Numbered from the stretch's first letter, positions 43,514-53,338 are shown. The stretch: 64,000 nt of DNA from Burkholderiales bacterium GJ-E10 (GCA_000828975.1 AP014683.1:2065700-2129699), one strand, 5' to 3'. Notes: generated by a model not told the origin, from the sequence alone. A program made the numbers and translations.

Positions 43514-43876
43514 TCATTCGGACGGGGCGATCCTGCTGATGACATAGTTCCCACTCGGTGCTTTCGCCAAGTCGAAATCCACCACGCCGCCCGCCTTGAA
43601 ACCCTTAAGCAGTGACTTATCCGCCACGCGGAAGCCCATGGTCATGCCGGGCCAGTGGAGGGCCTGGATGGGGCCGTGCGTGATATTGACCGTCCCCGCC
43701 TCGGCATCGATTCGGTTGATCTTGCCGTGGGCCATGAACGACTGGCCGGCGGGATCCCGATGCGCTTTACTGCCGGTCTCGTGGGCATCGCCCATGCCGG
43801 GCATGTTGTCCATGGCCGCATGGGCCGGCAGTGCCAGCGCACCGGCCAGGAGAATCGCGAGTTGCATGTGTTTCAT
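43514..43876 (-). CDS. cusF: Periplasmic copper chaperone CusF
   Basis: A 120-residue protein with a signal peptide (residues 1-19) and a small OB-fold. The copper site is recognisable: GKINRIDAEAGTVNITHGPI, then HWPGMTMGF supplying His, Trp and two Met. CusF passes Cu(I) or Ag(I) to the CusCBA pump. It lies downstream of cusC on the same strand, with a gap of about 330 bases. Confidence 0.92.
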   Translation of the reverse strand: MKHMQLAILLAGALALPAHAAMDNMPGMGDAHETGSKAHRDPAGQSFMAHGKINRIDAEAGTVNITHGPIQALHWPGMTMGFRVADKSLLKGFKAGGVVDFDLAKAPSGNYVISRIAPSE

Positions 43877-44207
43877 GAAAGTCCTTTCATCAAAATCAAC
43901 AAATTCCCGTGGCGCGGCAGCGCGACGCCACAACGCGTGGCGGGGCCAAACAACACTATTCCCTCCGATGGCGAGCCCCCTTTCTCGGCCGTGAGACCAT
44001 AGCTGCTCATCGCCAGCTTCTCCCCACTGGCTGCGCCATGCCTACGCCCGCCACATTTCGTTTGGGCGATGGGCAGTTTCTGCGCGCTGCATCCCAAGGC
44101 GTTCGATCCCGCTCTTCTTCTGCAGCAGTTTCCCACGCCGCACACCCTGGATACCGTGATCCATGCGGTACGGGCGCCGAGGTTTCGCGCAGACGATTCG
44201 CTCTGCG

Positions 44208-45575
44208 TCAAAGCCGTGCCGCGGTGAGCGCATCGACGTCGGCGGCGCGTCGGGCGGCGTCGAGGCGCAAGTCCAGGATCGTCTCCTGCGCCTGGATGTG
44301 CAGCCGTTCGATCCGTACCGGCTCGTCGCTCGGCGCCTCGTCCTGCGCAACGTCGGTGTGGGCGAAGGCGGCCATGCGCCGCAGACGGGGAAGCAGTTCG
44401 GTTTCATAGAGACCGATCCGGCGCATGTCGCCGTCGAGCAGCATCAGATCGGCGACGAGATCGGCGGCAATGCCGAGTCGCCGGCTGCGCAGTTGCGCCC
44501 GGGTCTGGCGCAGCCAGTCGCGGCTCTGGCGGATGGCTGCATCGATGCCCTGGTACGCCACGATCGGAAACATGATTCCGCCCCCCGGGTCCTGCGTGAC
44601 ACCGTCCAGGCTGGCGGCGAGGGAAAGGGTGAAGTCCGGGAGATAGTCCAGGCGGGCGCGCTCGATATCGAAACGGTCGGCGCGGATCTCGCGGCGCAAC
44701 GCGGCGAGATCCGGGTTGCGCCGCACCGCTTGCGCCAGGATCCGGTCCACGTCCCGCCGCCATGCCGGATGGCGCGGGAACCGATCGGGTACGCCCAGCG
44801 TCTGCCGTACGGGGCGGCCGAGAATCCGGTTGAGGTCCGCGCGGTCGGCGGGCAACCGGGCAGTCACGGAAACGATCCGGGCACGTAGTTCGGTTCGTTC
44901 ATCCTCGACCGACAGGGCGGTGGTCGCCGACGTCGCCCCCGTTTCGATGCGTGCCCGGGCGAAGGCGTCGAGTTCGTCGAGCAGGCGCTCGTCCTGGCGC
45001 AGGAGGCCAATCATCTCGGTGTCCGCGACCAGCTTGTACCAAGCGTCGAGCGTGTCCCGGCGCACGGCAAACTGCGCACGGCGGTAGTTCCAGCCTGCCG
45101 CATAGGCTCGTTGCAGAGCAGCGCGCGCCTGCGTGAGCGGTTTGATCGGCCACTCGATGGGTGCGCTGGACATGTTGGTGAGCTGGAGCATCGAGTTGGC
45201 GGCGCTCGTCGCGCCGTTCTGGAGGCCGATGGTCGCACCGAGCATCGGCACGGTCGGCTCGGTTCCCTGCTGCGGAATCTCCTCGATGGCGGCGCGCCAC
45301 TGCCAGTATGCCGCTTCGACATCGGGACTTTCGATCAGGGCCCGGGCGACCAGCTGCCGCGGTGTCGGTACGGCCGGCAGACGCGGAGGATGGCGCTGCT
45401 GCGGCGACGACGCGAACGGCCGGCCCGCTGCGTCGGCCTGCCGCCGCAGCGCCGCTTCTCCCTGCGGAGAGAACGTGCAGCCCGCCGTCGCGACGAGCGC
45501 GATCGCCGCGGCCGCCGCGGCAGGCACAAGCAGGCGGTGTCTGTCCTCGGTCCGGTTCAACGCTTTGGTCGTCAT
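44208..45575 (-). CDS. cusC: Outer-membrane efflux channel CusC (TolC family)
   Basis: A 455-residue outer-membrane factor. The lipoprotein signal has a lipobox with Cys near residue 33 (ATAGC), followed by the two-repeat helical barrel of TolC/OEP proteins. It forms the exit duct for the Cus pump. Its stop overlaps nothing; its start overlaps the cusA stop by four bases (ATGA). Confidence 0.88.
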   Translation of the reverse strand: MTTKALNRTEDRHRLLVPAAAAAAIALVATAGCTFSPQGEAALRRQADAAGRPFASSPQQRHPPRLPAVPTPRQLVARALIESPDVEAAYWQWRAAIEEIPQQGTEPTVPMLGATIGLQNGATSAANSMLQLTNMSSAPIEWPIKPLTQARAALQRAYAAGWNYRRAQFAVRRDTLDAWYKLVADTEMIGLLRQDERLLDELDAFARARIETGATSATTALSVEDERTELRARIVSVTARLPADRADLNRILGRPVRQTLGVPDRFPRHPAWRRDVDRILAQAVRRNPDLAALRREIRADRFDIERARLDYLPDFTLSLAASLDGVTQDPGGGIMFPIVAYQGIDAAIRQSRDWLRQTRAQLRSRRLGIAADLVADLMLLDGDMRRIGLYETELLPRLRRMAAFAHTDVAQDEAPSDEPVRIERLHIQAQETILDLRLDAARRAADVDALTAARL

Positions 45576-48500
45576 GCCTCATCTCCCGCGGCAACGTCCG
45601 GATTCACCCCGTCGGCAGCGGACGGCGCGAACCGGTTCCGCAGCGCGTAGCCCTTGACCATGTAGTAGAGCGTCGGCAGAACCAGCAACTCCAGCAGGAA
45701 ACTGGTGATCAGGCCGCAGATCATGGGTAGCGCGAGGTGGCGCATCACGTCCGCGCCCGAACCCTGCGCCCAGAGCAACGGCGCCAGGCCCATCAGTGCC
45801 GCGGAGACCGTCATGGTCTTCGGCCGGATGCGGCGGATGGTGCCGGTGTGCACCGCCTCCAGCAGGTCTGCGCGGCTATTCAGGCGGCCGCTCTCTTGCG
45901 CCTGCCGCAGGCTCACATCCAGATATACGAGCAGTATGAGACCCATCTCGGCACTGAGCCCCGCGACCGCGACGACGCCGACCCAGACCGCCACCGACAG
46001 CTCATAGTGCATGAACCACAGACCCCAGAAGGCGCCGACGAGTCCGAAGGGCACCGCCAACAGCACGCCCGCCGTGCTCACCGCGCTGCCCGTCGCCACA
46101 TACAGCAGCGCCACGATGCCCAGCAGTACCAGCGGCACCGCCACCGCAAGCCGGTGGTTGGCGGCGCGGATCTGCTCGAACTGGCCGATCCATTCATAGG
46201 TGTAGCCGGGCGGAAGCGCGACCGCCGTTGCGATCGCAGCGTCGGCGCGCCGCACGTAGCCGAGCAGGTCCGAAACCTGCGTCGTTACGTTGATGTAGTT
46301 GACCGTGCGGGTGTCGTAGCTGTCGATCTCGGGCGGACCGGCGTTGTAGCGGATGTCGGCGACCATGCCCAGCGGGATGCTTCCGCCGTTCGGCAGCATG
46401 AGTGGTACCTGGCGCAGTTCGTCGGGGTGGTCGCGCAGGTCGACCGGGTAGCGGAGGTTGATCGGGTAGCGTTCCACGCCGAGCACCATCGTGCTGATCC
46501 GGCTACCGCCGATGGCGGAGTCGATGACGCGCTGCACGTCGCCGACCGTCAGCCCATAGCGCGCCGCGACCTTGCGGTCCACCGTGATGTCCAGGTAGTA
46601 GCGGCCCAAGGCCTGGTTGGCGATGGCACTCAGGGTGCCGCGTACCGGCGTGATGGCGGCGGCGATGTCGTTGGAGAGCTTGCTCAGCACCGAAAGGCGC
46701 GGCCCGGTCACGCGGATTCCGATCAGCGTCTTGCTGCCGCTGTTGACCATGTTGGTCCGGTTGACGACCGGCGCGGTCCAGTAGACCGGCAGGCCGGGGA
46801 TGTTCAACGCTTCGCTCAAGCCCTCATGCCGGTTGCCGGAGGCGTCGCGATAGCCGTCTTCCAGTTCCTCGAGGCCGATGTGGCGTGTGTCCGGCCAGAA
46901 GGTGTCGCGGAACGGCCATTGCAACCACCGCGGCCAGCGCGCGTAAAAGCGCGGGATCGTGACGCTCGGCCATCGATCGCGCGGCTTCAGGTGCACGATG
47001 GTATCGAACATGCCGATGGGCGCGTCGTCCGTCGCGGTTTCCGCCCGCCCGGTCTGACCGAACACGCTCGCCACCTCGGGGAAGCGCTGGATGATCTTGT
47101 CGGTCTGCTGCAGGATCGTGCGGGCCTCGGTGATCCCCAACCCCGGGTAGGTCGTCGGCATGTACTCCAGGTCGCCCTCCCACAGCGGCGGGGTGAACTG
47201 CGTGCCGAGATGCGACAGCGGCCAGATGGTGGACAAGGCCAGTACCACGGCGACGGCAATCGTCGGCCAGGGGTGGGCGATGGCGAAACGGAATGCCAGG
47301 GCGAACACCGCCTGGAGCGCTCGATTGATTGGATTGCGCTCTTCCTGGACGATGCGCTGCGGAACGGCGAGCAGCAGCATCAGCACGGCGGTCATGATCG
47401 AGGCCGCCCCGCGATGCTGGGCCAGCAGCGCGGAGTGTCCGGCCAACACGAACACCGCAATGGCAGATGCCGTCGCCAGGACGGCAGCGAGCGAATAATG
47501 CACCCGGCGCGACCATTGCAAGGGGAACAGACTCGGGCTGATGAAGTTCATCATCAGCACCGGGATCAGCGTGATCGAAACCAGCGCCGCGGCGGCCATT
47601 GCGAAGGTGCTGGTCAGGGCGAGGGGGCTGAACATCTTCCCGCTTTCTCCTGGCAGCACGAAGACCGGCAGGAAGCTCACCGTAAGGATCAGCAGACTGA
47701 AGAAGAGGCTCGGCACCACTTCGGCGGCGGACTGCAGGATCAGGCTTGCGCGTTCCCGCGGGGCCTCGCCGCGTTGCACGCGCAGTTCGTCCGCGTTCAG
47801 ATACTGGTGGGCGTTTTCGACCGAGATGATGGCCGAATCGACCACCACTCCGATGGCGATGGCGATGCCGCTCAGGCTCATGATGTTGGCGCTCACGCCC
47901 ATCAGCTTGAGGATCGCGAGGCTGGCCAACATGCTCGTCGGGATCACGATGATGGCGATCAGGGCGCTGCGGCCGTGCAGCAGGAAGACGATGCAGACCA
48001 GCGCCACCACGATCATTTCTTCGGTTAACGTGTCGGAGAGCGTCGCAATCGCGCGGTCGATCAGCAGCGTGCGGTCGTATCCGGCCTCGACGAGCACGCC
48101 GGCCGGGAGGCTGGGTTCGATCTCGGCGATCTTTTTCTTGATGTTCCGGACGACTTGATAGGTGTTTCCCTGGAAGCGCACGACGGCGATGCCGCAGGCC
48201 GCCTCGCCCATGCCGCTCCACTCGCACAACCCCTGACGCTGCTCCCCGCCCAGCTGCAGCGTCGCCACGTCGCGCAGCAGGATCGGCGTTCCGTTCCGCT
48301 GTCGGCCGACCGGCACTTCGCCGATCTGGTGCAGGTTCTCGAAATACCCGCGGCTGCGCACGAGGTAGCTCAGTTCGCTGCGTTCGACGACCGAGCCGCC
48401 CACGTCGTTGTTCGAGTCGGCGATCGCCGCCCGGACCTGCCCGATCGACAGGCGATAGGCGCGAATCCGGTTCGGATCGACGATCACCTGGTATTCGCGC

Positions 48501-49213
48501 ACGAATCCTCCGAGGGGAGCGACCTCGGAGACTCCGGGTACGGACTCGAGTTCGAAGCGCACGAACCAGTCCTGCAGGCTGCGCAGCCCGCCGAGATCGA
48601 TGTCGGCCTTGGCCAGGGGTTTGCCGGTGAGCGGACACTTGCCGCCGCGCAAGAAGCCCCGCACCCGTACGAGTCGCGCGCGAACGGCGTCTTCCGTCGC
48701 GTTGGGCGAGGCGTACCATTTCCCGGTGGCGGGATCGTGCCAGATGCCACGCGGGTGATCGGGACAGTACCAGCCGGAAAGCAGAGCATATTGATATGCC
48801 CAGCCGACGCCGGTGGCGTCCGGGCCGAGTTGTGGCGTAACCCCGCGCGGCAACTGCGTGCTGGCGTAATTGAGATATTCGAGCACCCGGCTGCGTGCCC
48901 AGTACAGGTTCGTTCCCGGCTGGAAGGTCACGTGGATCAGCGAGAAATCGAACATGCTCTCGCCGCGGATCGATTGCACCTTCGGCACGTCCAGCAAGGC
49001 CGTTTCGAGCGGATAGGTCACCTGATCCTGTACCACGTCCGGCGGCTCGCCCATGTAGTTGGTCAGGACCAGCACCTGCGTGTCGGAGAGATCCGGCACG
49101 GCGTCGAGCTTGCTGTGGAACGTCAGCCACGCCGTCACGGCGATGATCGTCGCGGCAAGCATCAGAACCAGTCCGCGGTTCCTGATGGAAATCTCGATAA
49201 TTTTCCGGAGCAT
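45572..49213 (-). CDS. cusA: Heavy-metal RND efflux pump CusA with unusual insertions
   Basis: At 1213 residues it is longer than the usual 1040-1050. The HME-RND core is clear: FHSKLDAVPDLSDTQV near the start and GVVVDSAIISVENAHQY in the proton-relay helix. About 60 extra residues at 146-206 carry WYCPDHP and GGKCPLTGKPL, resembling the Cys motifs of heavy-metal-binding domains. A second extra stretch near residues 565-620 adds hydrophobic segments. It drives copper or silver out using proton motive force. Confidence 0.92.
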   Translation of the reverse strand: MLRKIIEISIRNRGLVLMLAATIIAVTAWLTFHSKLDAVPDLSDTQVLVLTNYMGEPPDVVQDQVTYPLETALLDVPKVQSIRGESMFDFSLIHVTFQPGTNLYWARSRVLEYLNYASTQLPRGVTPQLGPDATGVGWAYQYALLSGWYCPDHPRGIWHDPATGKWYASPNATEDAVRARLVRVRGFLRGGKCPLTGKPLAKADIDLGGLRSLQDWFVRFELESVPGVSEVAPLGGFVREYQVIVDPNRIRAYRLSIGQVRAAIADSNNDVGGSVVERSELSYLVRSRGYFENLHQIGEVPVGRQRNGTPILLRDVATLQLGGEQRQGLCEWSGMGEAACGIAVVRFQGNTYQVVRNIKKKIAEIEPSLPAGVLVEAGYDRTLLIDRAIATLSDTLTEEMIVVALVCIVFLLHGRSALIAIIVIPTSMLASLAILKLMGVSANIMSLSGIAIAIGVVVDSAIISVENAHQYLNADELRVQRGEAPRERASLILQSAAEVVPSLFFSLLILTVSFLPVFVLPGESGKMFSPLALTSTFAMAAAALVSITLIPVLMMNFISPSLFPLQWSRRVHYSLAAVLATASAIAVFVLAGHSALLAQHRGAASIMTAVLMLLLAVPQRIVQEERNPINRALQAVFALAFRFAIAHPWPTIAVAVVLALSTIWPLSHLGTQFTPPLWEGDLEYMPTTYPGLGITEARTILQQTDKIIQRFPEVASVFGQTGRAETATDDAPIGMFDTIVHLKPRDRWPSVTIPRFYARWPRWLQWPFRDTFWPDTRHIGLEELEDGYRDASGNRHEGLSEALNIPGLPVYWTAPVVNRTNMVNSGSKTLIGIRVTGPRLSVLSKLSNDIAAAITPVRGTLSAIANQALGRYYLDITVDRKVAARYGLTVGDVQRVIDSAIGGSRISTMVLGVERYPINLRYPVDLRDHPDELRQVPLMLPNGGSIPLGMVADIRYNAGPPEIDSYDTRTVNYINVTTQVSDLLGYVRRADAAIATAVALPPGYTYEWIGQFEQIRAANHRLAVAVPLVLLGIVALLYVATGSAVSTAGVLLAVPFGLVGAFWGLWFMHYELSVAVWVGVVAVAGLSAEMGLILLVYLDVSLRQAQESGRLNSRADLLEAVHTGTIRRIRPKTMTVSAALMGLAPLLWAQGSGADVMRHLALPMICGLITSFLLELLVLPTLYYMVKGYALRNRFAPSAADGVNPDVAAGDEA

Positions 49214-49234
49214 GGCAGTCTCGTGCGGCGCCGG

Positions 49235-50590
49235 TCAGTGGGCCGCCATCGGCGGCTTGGGCATTTTCATTCCCGCCATGGCACCGCCGGGCGCCTGCGC
49301 CCCGGCGGTGAACTTGGCGGCGACTTCGTTCATGTTCGACTCGACGTCGATCAGGAACTGGCCGCTGGTGACGACGCGATCCCCGGGCTGCAAGCCGGAG
49401 AGCACCTGAACCAGGTCGTCGCTGCCGGAGAGGCCCGTGCGCACCTCCCGGGGAGCGAATCGGCCCTTACCTTCGGCGAGCAGCGCCAGCTCGCCCGTGC
49501 CGGTATGGATGATCGCCGATGCCGGCGCCAGCAGGCTGCGCTCGAGCGGAGTGGTCAGGATGTCGACCAGCGCATACATTCCGGGGCGAAGAAATCCGTC
49601 GGAATTCTCTAGCCGGGCGCGTACCGTCACCGTGTGCGTCTGCGGATCTTCATCGGGGGCGATGAAGAAGATCCGGCCCTCCAGAACATGGCCCGGATCG
49701 GCCGCCAGATGCGCCTGCAGGACTTGGCCGAGGCGCAGCCAGCGCAGTTGATTGTCGTACACCTGGGCGTCCAGCCAGACATGGTTCAACTGATCGATCC
49801 GCATCACCGTTTCGCCGCCCTTGATGAACGACTGTTGCCGGACGCCGACGGCCGCCAGATATCCCGACACGGGGCTGAGAAAGGTCAGGTATTCCTGCGC
49901 CCTGCCGTCGGCGGCGATGCGGTCGAGCTGGCCGGTGCTCACACCGAGATGGACGAGGCGCATGCGGATGGACTGAAAGATCTGCCGCGCCTCGGCAAGC
50001 GCGTTCTCGTCGCGCGCCCGCGCGGCAAGCGCGACGTTGTGCGCCGCGGCAAGCATTTCCTCCTCTGCGGCGAGGAGCTGCGGGCTGTACAGGGTGAAGA
50101 GCGGATCGCCCTTCCGGATCGCCGTGCCGTCGGTGGTGGCATAGAGCGTCCCGATCCAGCCGCTCGCCCGCAGCGTCACCGCGGTCACGACCGGTGTCGC
50201 CTGCCGGACATAGCCGACCGTGTGCACGGTCTGGTGCAGGGTGCCGAAGCGAACGGTGCTCGTCTCGACCGCGAGGTTCTGTTCGATCGCCGGATCGATC
50301 GTCACGTCGCCCGGATTGCCGGCCGTGCTTCCCGCGGCGTACACCGGAACGAGTGCCATGCCCATGGCGCTGATTCCCGGTTTCGGCGAGATCGACGCCG
50401 GTCCCAACATCGGATCCCACCAGTAGAGAACCTTGCGTGTCGAGTCGACTGGGGGGGCGGCCATGGGAGCCTTTTGCGCTCCCATGCTTCGAATGGGATC
50501 TCTGCCGCCGTCGGCGTACCGTGCCCCGAGGACCGCGCCCAGGCCAGCGGCGAGGAGTACCAGGACGAATGTTCGGGTGATGCGCTTCAT
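49235..50590 (-). CDS. cusB: Membrane-fusion protein CusB
   Basis: A 451-residue periplasmic adaptor with an N-terminal membrane anchor. An early VLYWWDPMLGP and GMALVPVY match the heavy-metal-binding segment of CusB, and a hairpin-lipoyl-barrel arrangement follows. The C-terminus ends with Met and His (MAGMKMPKPPMAAH), useful for Cu(I). It links CusA to CusC and lies 21 bases before cusA. Confidence 0.9.
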   Translation of the reverse strand: MKRITRTFVLVLLAAGLGAVLGARYADGGRDPIRSMGAQKAPMAAPPVDSTRKVLYWWDPMLGPASISPKPGISAMGMALVPVYAAGSTAGNPGDVTIDPAIEQNLAVETSTVRFGTLHQTVHTVGYVRQATPVVTAVTLRASGWIGTLYATTDGTAIRKGDPLFTLYSPQLLAAEEEMLAAAHNVALAARARDENALAEARQIFQSIRMRLVHLGVSTGQLDRIAADGRAQEYLTFLSPVSGYLAAVGVRQQSFIKGGETVMRIDQLNHVWLDAQVYDNQLRWLRLGQVLQAHLAADPGHVLEGRIFFIAPDEDPQTHTVTVRARLENSDGFLRPGMYALVDILTTPLERSLLAPASAIIHTGTGELALLAEGKGRFAPREVRTGLSGSDDLVQVLSGLQPGDRVVTSGQFLIDVESNMNEVAAKFTAGAQAPGGAMAGMKMPKPPMAAH

Positions 50591-50728
50591 AGGAATCTCC
50601 GACCGGAATGCAATGAACTGCCGTCCGTTGGGCGCCCCCGATCAGTCCGGACGCCGGCGGCGGCGGATCACCGCGAGTGAATGCGCCGCTGCAGCGGCAG
50701 CGAGGATCCCACTCGCGAGGTCAGGAGA

Positions 50729-51157
50729 TCAAATGAGGAATACGCAGTGCAGGATGCTGTGGGGCGGAGGGATGGCTCGAATCGGCGGTGCGATGCCAGG
50801 CGAGACCGACCTCCGCGCAGCCGGCGTCTTCATGTCGGTCACGATATAGAGCAGCGCCGCGCCGGCGGCATGCGCCAGCGGGGGGTGCGAAGGCGCGCCC
50901 ACCGTCGTATGGCTCGCATCGTGTCCCGGGCAAACACAGGGAGCGCCCATGTCGCGCTTCAGGCAATGTGCACCCACCGCACCACGGGCCATCTGCGCAG
51001 CGGTCACGGACGCATTGCCGACGCCTGCGGCACAGGGGTTCGGCATGTTCGTGTGCACGCCCGTCCACACGCAGGCCGCCGCAGCCGATTGCGCATACAA
51101 CACGGCGACCATCGTGAGCAGTCCGATCATCTTGCGGAGCAGGCCTGAACGCTTCAT
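50729..51157 (-). CDS. Small secreted Cys-rich protein in the cus operon
   Basis: A 142-residue protein with a signal peptide ending near YAQSAAAA and a Cys-containing mature part (ACVWTG, NPCAAG, HCLKRD, PCVCPGHD). It is upstream of cusB on the same strand. The Cys and His content suggests metal binding. No family was recognised. Confidence 0.6.
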   Translation of the reverse strand: MKRSGLLRKMIGLLTMVAVLYAQSAAAACVWTGVHTNMPNPCAAGVGNASVTAAQMARGAVGAHCLKRDMGAPCVCPGHDASHTTVGAPSHPPLAHAAGAALLYIVTDMKTPAARRSVSPGIAPPIRAIPPPHSILHCVFLI

Positions 51158-51771
51158 GGCGGCGATTCTACCCCAGTGGTCGTTGGCGCTCCGTGACATG
51201 CCACAGATCCGGCGAGCTGGAGAACGGTCGCGGTCGTGCCCGTGGTTCGACCGCCCGGCGACAGGTTTGTCGGGGGACGCTGCGTTCCAACGGAATCGCT
51301 ACGCCGGCGGCAGCCTGCCCATCTGCTCCCGCAGCTTCTCCAAGGTCGCGCCGAAATCCGCCAGCCGGATGCCGTAGCAGTGCTCAACGGAGCCGAGGCG
51401 CTATGAGCGTTTGATGTGCCGAGGTGGGTTGGGGGCAACGGCAACAGACTGAAGCTGTGCGTGACCGCCAGATTCTTCGGCGGCGGCTTATCGCCGCATT
51501 GCCGCCCCAAAGCCCGTCGGCGCCCATGTCCGTTCAGGCCGATCTGCTGCCCCAGGGTGGCCGCGCCGGCCGACTGCTCCACCTCGCACACCCGCCGTTG
51601 AACCGACGCCGCACGGAGCGGCCGGACAGACAGGGTCGAGAGGTAACGTCGGCGGACCGGCGCTCCGACGTTCCGATCGTCCGCATCAGGGGTTTGATGC
51701 AACGCAGCAGATCCCCGCCACTATTACCGGAGCTGAAGGTAGCTGGTAGCTACCCGATACCAGCCACCGAG
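51158..51771. other. Gene-poor interval with the right inverted repeat of the copper island
   Basis: No intact gene is seen. The interval holds the right inverted repeat (51477-51544) and, on the minus strand, a short open stretch ending EKLREQMGRLPPA that looks like the tail of a larger lost protein. Near 51745-51754 the palindrome GGTAGCTACC with a following CGATACC resembles the element-wide operator. No cusR/copR-type regulator is present. Confidence 0.45.
51477..51544 (-). repeat. Right inverted repeat of the copper island
   Basis: This 68-base sequence is the inverted partner of 40097-40165, with four mismatches and one missing base. Together they enclose the copper genes. The near identity indicates a common origin and fairly recent arrival or gene conversion. 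Confidence 0.7.
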
Positions 51772-52074
51772 CTACTTCGCAGCGCGACGAGCAGCCACGC
51801 GCGGGTCCACGGCATCGCAGAAGCCGCGGCCGGCCTTGAATTTCGGGATCTTCCGGGCGGGGATCTTCACCGCCTCGCCAGTCGAGGGATTGCGGCCCTT
51901 GCGTGCGCCGCGGGATGCTTGCTTGAACGTGCCGAAGCCCACGATCGAAACCTCGCCGCCTTTCTTCACCGTCGCAACGATCGTTTCTGTCACGGTGGCC
52001 AAGATCCGCGCTGCCTGGGCGCGGGAAAGATCGTGTTCTTTTGCGATTTTTTCTGCGAGTTCGAGGCGATTCAT
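51772..52074 (-). CDS. HU-family DNA-binding protein
   Basis: A 100-residue HU/IHF protein with the diagnostic GFGTFKQASRGARKGRNPST loop and an Arg/Lys-rich arm. An extra C-terminal tail (GRGFCDAVDPRVAARRAAK) extends past the normal 90 residues. It bends DNA and may aid integration or replication. It follows repA on the same strand. Confidence 0.93.
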   Translation of the reverse strand: MNRLELAEKIAKEHDLSRAQAARILATVTETIVATVKKGGEVSIVGFGTFKQASRGARKGRNPSTGEAVKIPARKIPKFKAGRGFCDAVDPRVAARRAAK

Positions 52075-52151
52075 GATATTGCATTGCTCCTTGCTGGATA
52101 AGGGTGGGTGGCAGTGTAACGAGATCGGACCCGAAGATCCGCAACGCGTCG

Positions 52152-53090
52152 TCATGATCCGGAATACGGGACCGGAGGCGCCGATGGCAACAGCAGCAGG
52201 CCTCCGGTTACCGGGCGCACATCGGCTTGCGGGTACACGGACAATACCGCCTTCAGCGCCGGCAGAAATTCCTTCTTGAAATCCTTGTCCGGTGCCTTGC
52301 CCTGGTACTCCTGGGCGAATTGATCCCGAAGCGTCTTCCAGTACAACGTCACGGGCCGGCCGTTGATCCGGTGCAGGCGGTGCGCGAGCCAGGCATAGAT
52401 GTCCAACGCCAGCGCCGATCCTTTCAGCGCCTGGAGGGCGCGATTGTCGAGCGGCACGCCGTTTTCCACGAGTTGGTGGAAATAGCCTTCCGAGAGAACC
52501 ATCGATCCAGGCCACAGGACCGTTTGGTTCGTATCGCGATTTACCGACCACGCATCGAACTGCTCGACCGGCTGTCCGTTGAAGGTTCGCCCCTTGTAGC
52601 CGATCTGGAGGCGGCATGCGGCGAGCCCGTGCATTTGCTTGCGCAGCGTCCTGTACCGTGCCCCCTGGTCGTCCAGACCCATTATTCGAAGGAAATCCGC
52701 GGTGGTCCTTCCGATGGGAACTTCCCTGGTGTTGTTTCGCTTGGCGAAGGTGGAAACCCACGCCAGCGCCAGACGAGGCATTGCGCCGTACGGGATCGGC
52801 TGCAAGACCGGGCCGTGGCCTTCGTCGATCACGCCGGCCTGGATGTTGATCCAGGCCGCCCCGGACTGCCGGAGAAATTCCCGGCCTTCAACCTTGGAGC
52901 GGGGCAACCCAACCTGGCAAAAAACAGCGTGCGTGAACGCCATGTCGATGCCGGCGGGCGGTTCGGAAGAAATCTCGGTCGCCGCCTCGATCAGCCTCTC
53001 GGCGCGGCGGCTGCCACGGTTGATCGGAGCCACACCGGCCGGCCCATTGCTCCCCGGGGGGCGCTGTTCTTGTGCTATCCGCATACCCAT
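52152..53090 (-). CDS. repA: Plasmid replication initiator RepA
   Basis: A 312-residue protein with the RepA_C pattern: LPRSKVEGREFLRQSGAAW, PYGAMPRLALAWVST and IGRTTADFLRIMGL. RepA proteins open plasmid origins. Its presence indicates the element can replicate after excision or derives from a plasmid. No iterons were recognised nearby. The stop is 77 bases upstream of HU. Confidence 0.85.
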   Translation of the reverse strand: MGMRIAQEQRPPGSNGPAGVAPINRGSRRAERLIEAATEISSEPPAGIDMAFTHAVFCQVGLPRSKVEGREFLRQSGAAWINIQAGVIDEGHGPVLQPIPYGAMPRLALAWVSTFAKRNNTREVPIGRTTADFLRIMGLDDQGARYRTLRKQMHGLAACRLQIGYKGRTFNGQPVEQFDAWSVNRDTNQTVLWPGSMVLSEGYFHQLVENGVPLDNRALQALKGSALALDIYAWLAHRLHRINGRPVTLYWKTLRDQFAQEYQGKAPDKDFKKEFLPALKAVLSVYPQADVRPVTGGLLLLPSAPPVPYSGS

Positions 53091-53200
53091 GTCCCGGCAA
53101 AGTCAATGGGTTACGCGCAGGGGCAGTTTCTCCGGATAGCACGGAGGACGGGCGACAACGTCTCTCCGCGTAAGTCGATTTTGAAAAGGGTTGGGGAGGG

Positions 53201-53245
53201 CTACGAACCAGGGGGTCGTGGGTTCGAATCCTGCCGGGCGCACCA
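53201..53245 (+). other. tRNA-Arg-like 3' fragment (fossil attachment site)
   Basis: The 3' end of a tRNA is clear: a GTGGG-TTCGAAT-CCTGC T-arm followed by CGGGCG-CACCA. The preceding ctacgaac looks like an ACG anticodon loop, but its stem does not pair, so the gene is incomplete. The sequence closely resembles proteobacterial tRNA-Arg genes. It lies about 95 bases beyond the stop of an integrase remnant, the usual int-att arrangement. Confidence 0.65.
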
Positions 53246-53262
53246 AATATCGCTGCATAAAA

Positions 53263-53290
53263 AAGGGGTTGTCGGAAACGATGACCCCTT
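53263..53290. terminator. Bidirectional hairpin next to the tRNA fragment
   Basis: AAGGGGTTGTCG at 53263-53274 pairs with CGATGACCCCTT at 53279-53290 around a GAAA loop. A-rich sequence lies on the left and T-rich sequence on the right. It stands between the tRNA fragment and the integrase remnant and can end transcription from both sides. Confidence 0.6.
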
Positions 53291-53338
53291 GTTTCTTGGC
53301 GGTTGTGCTATAGAACGGTGCTTGTGCTATTGGCGACA

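Noticed and set aside
45737-48028. A 763-codon plus-strand frame opposite cusA
   Set aside because: It has His/Arg/Asp-rich composition, no motifs, and lies fully within cusA, so it is a shadow frame.
51154-51702. Minus-strand 182-codon frame across the right inverted repeat
   Set aside because: It is Arg/Ser/Thr-rich and has no recognised family. The repeated segment inside it is better explained as an IS or transposon remnant.
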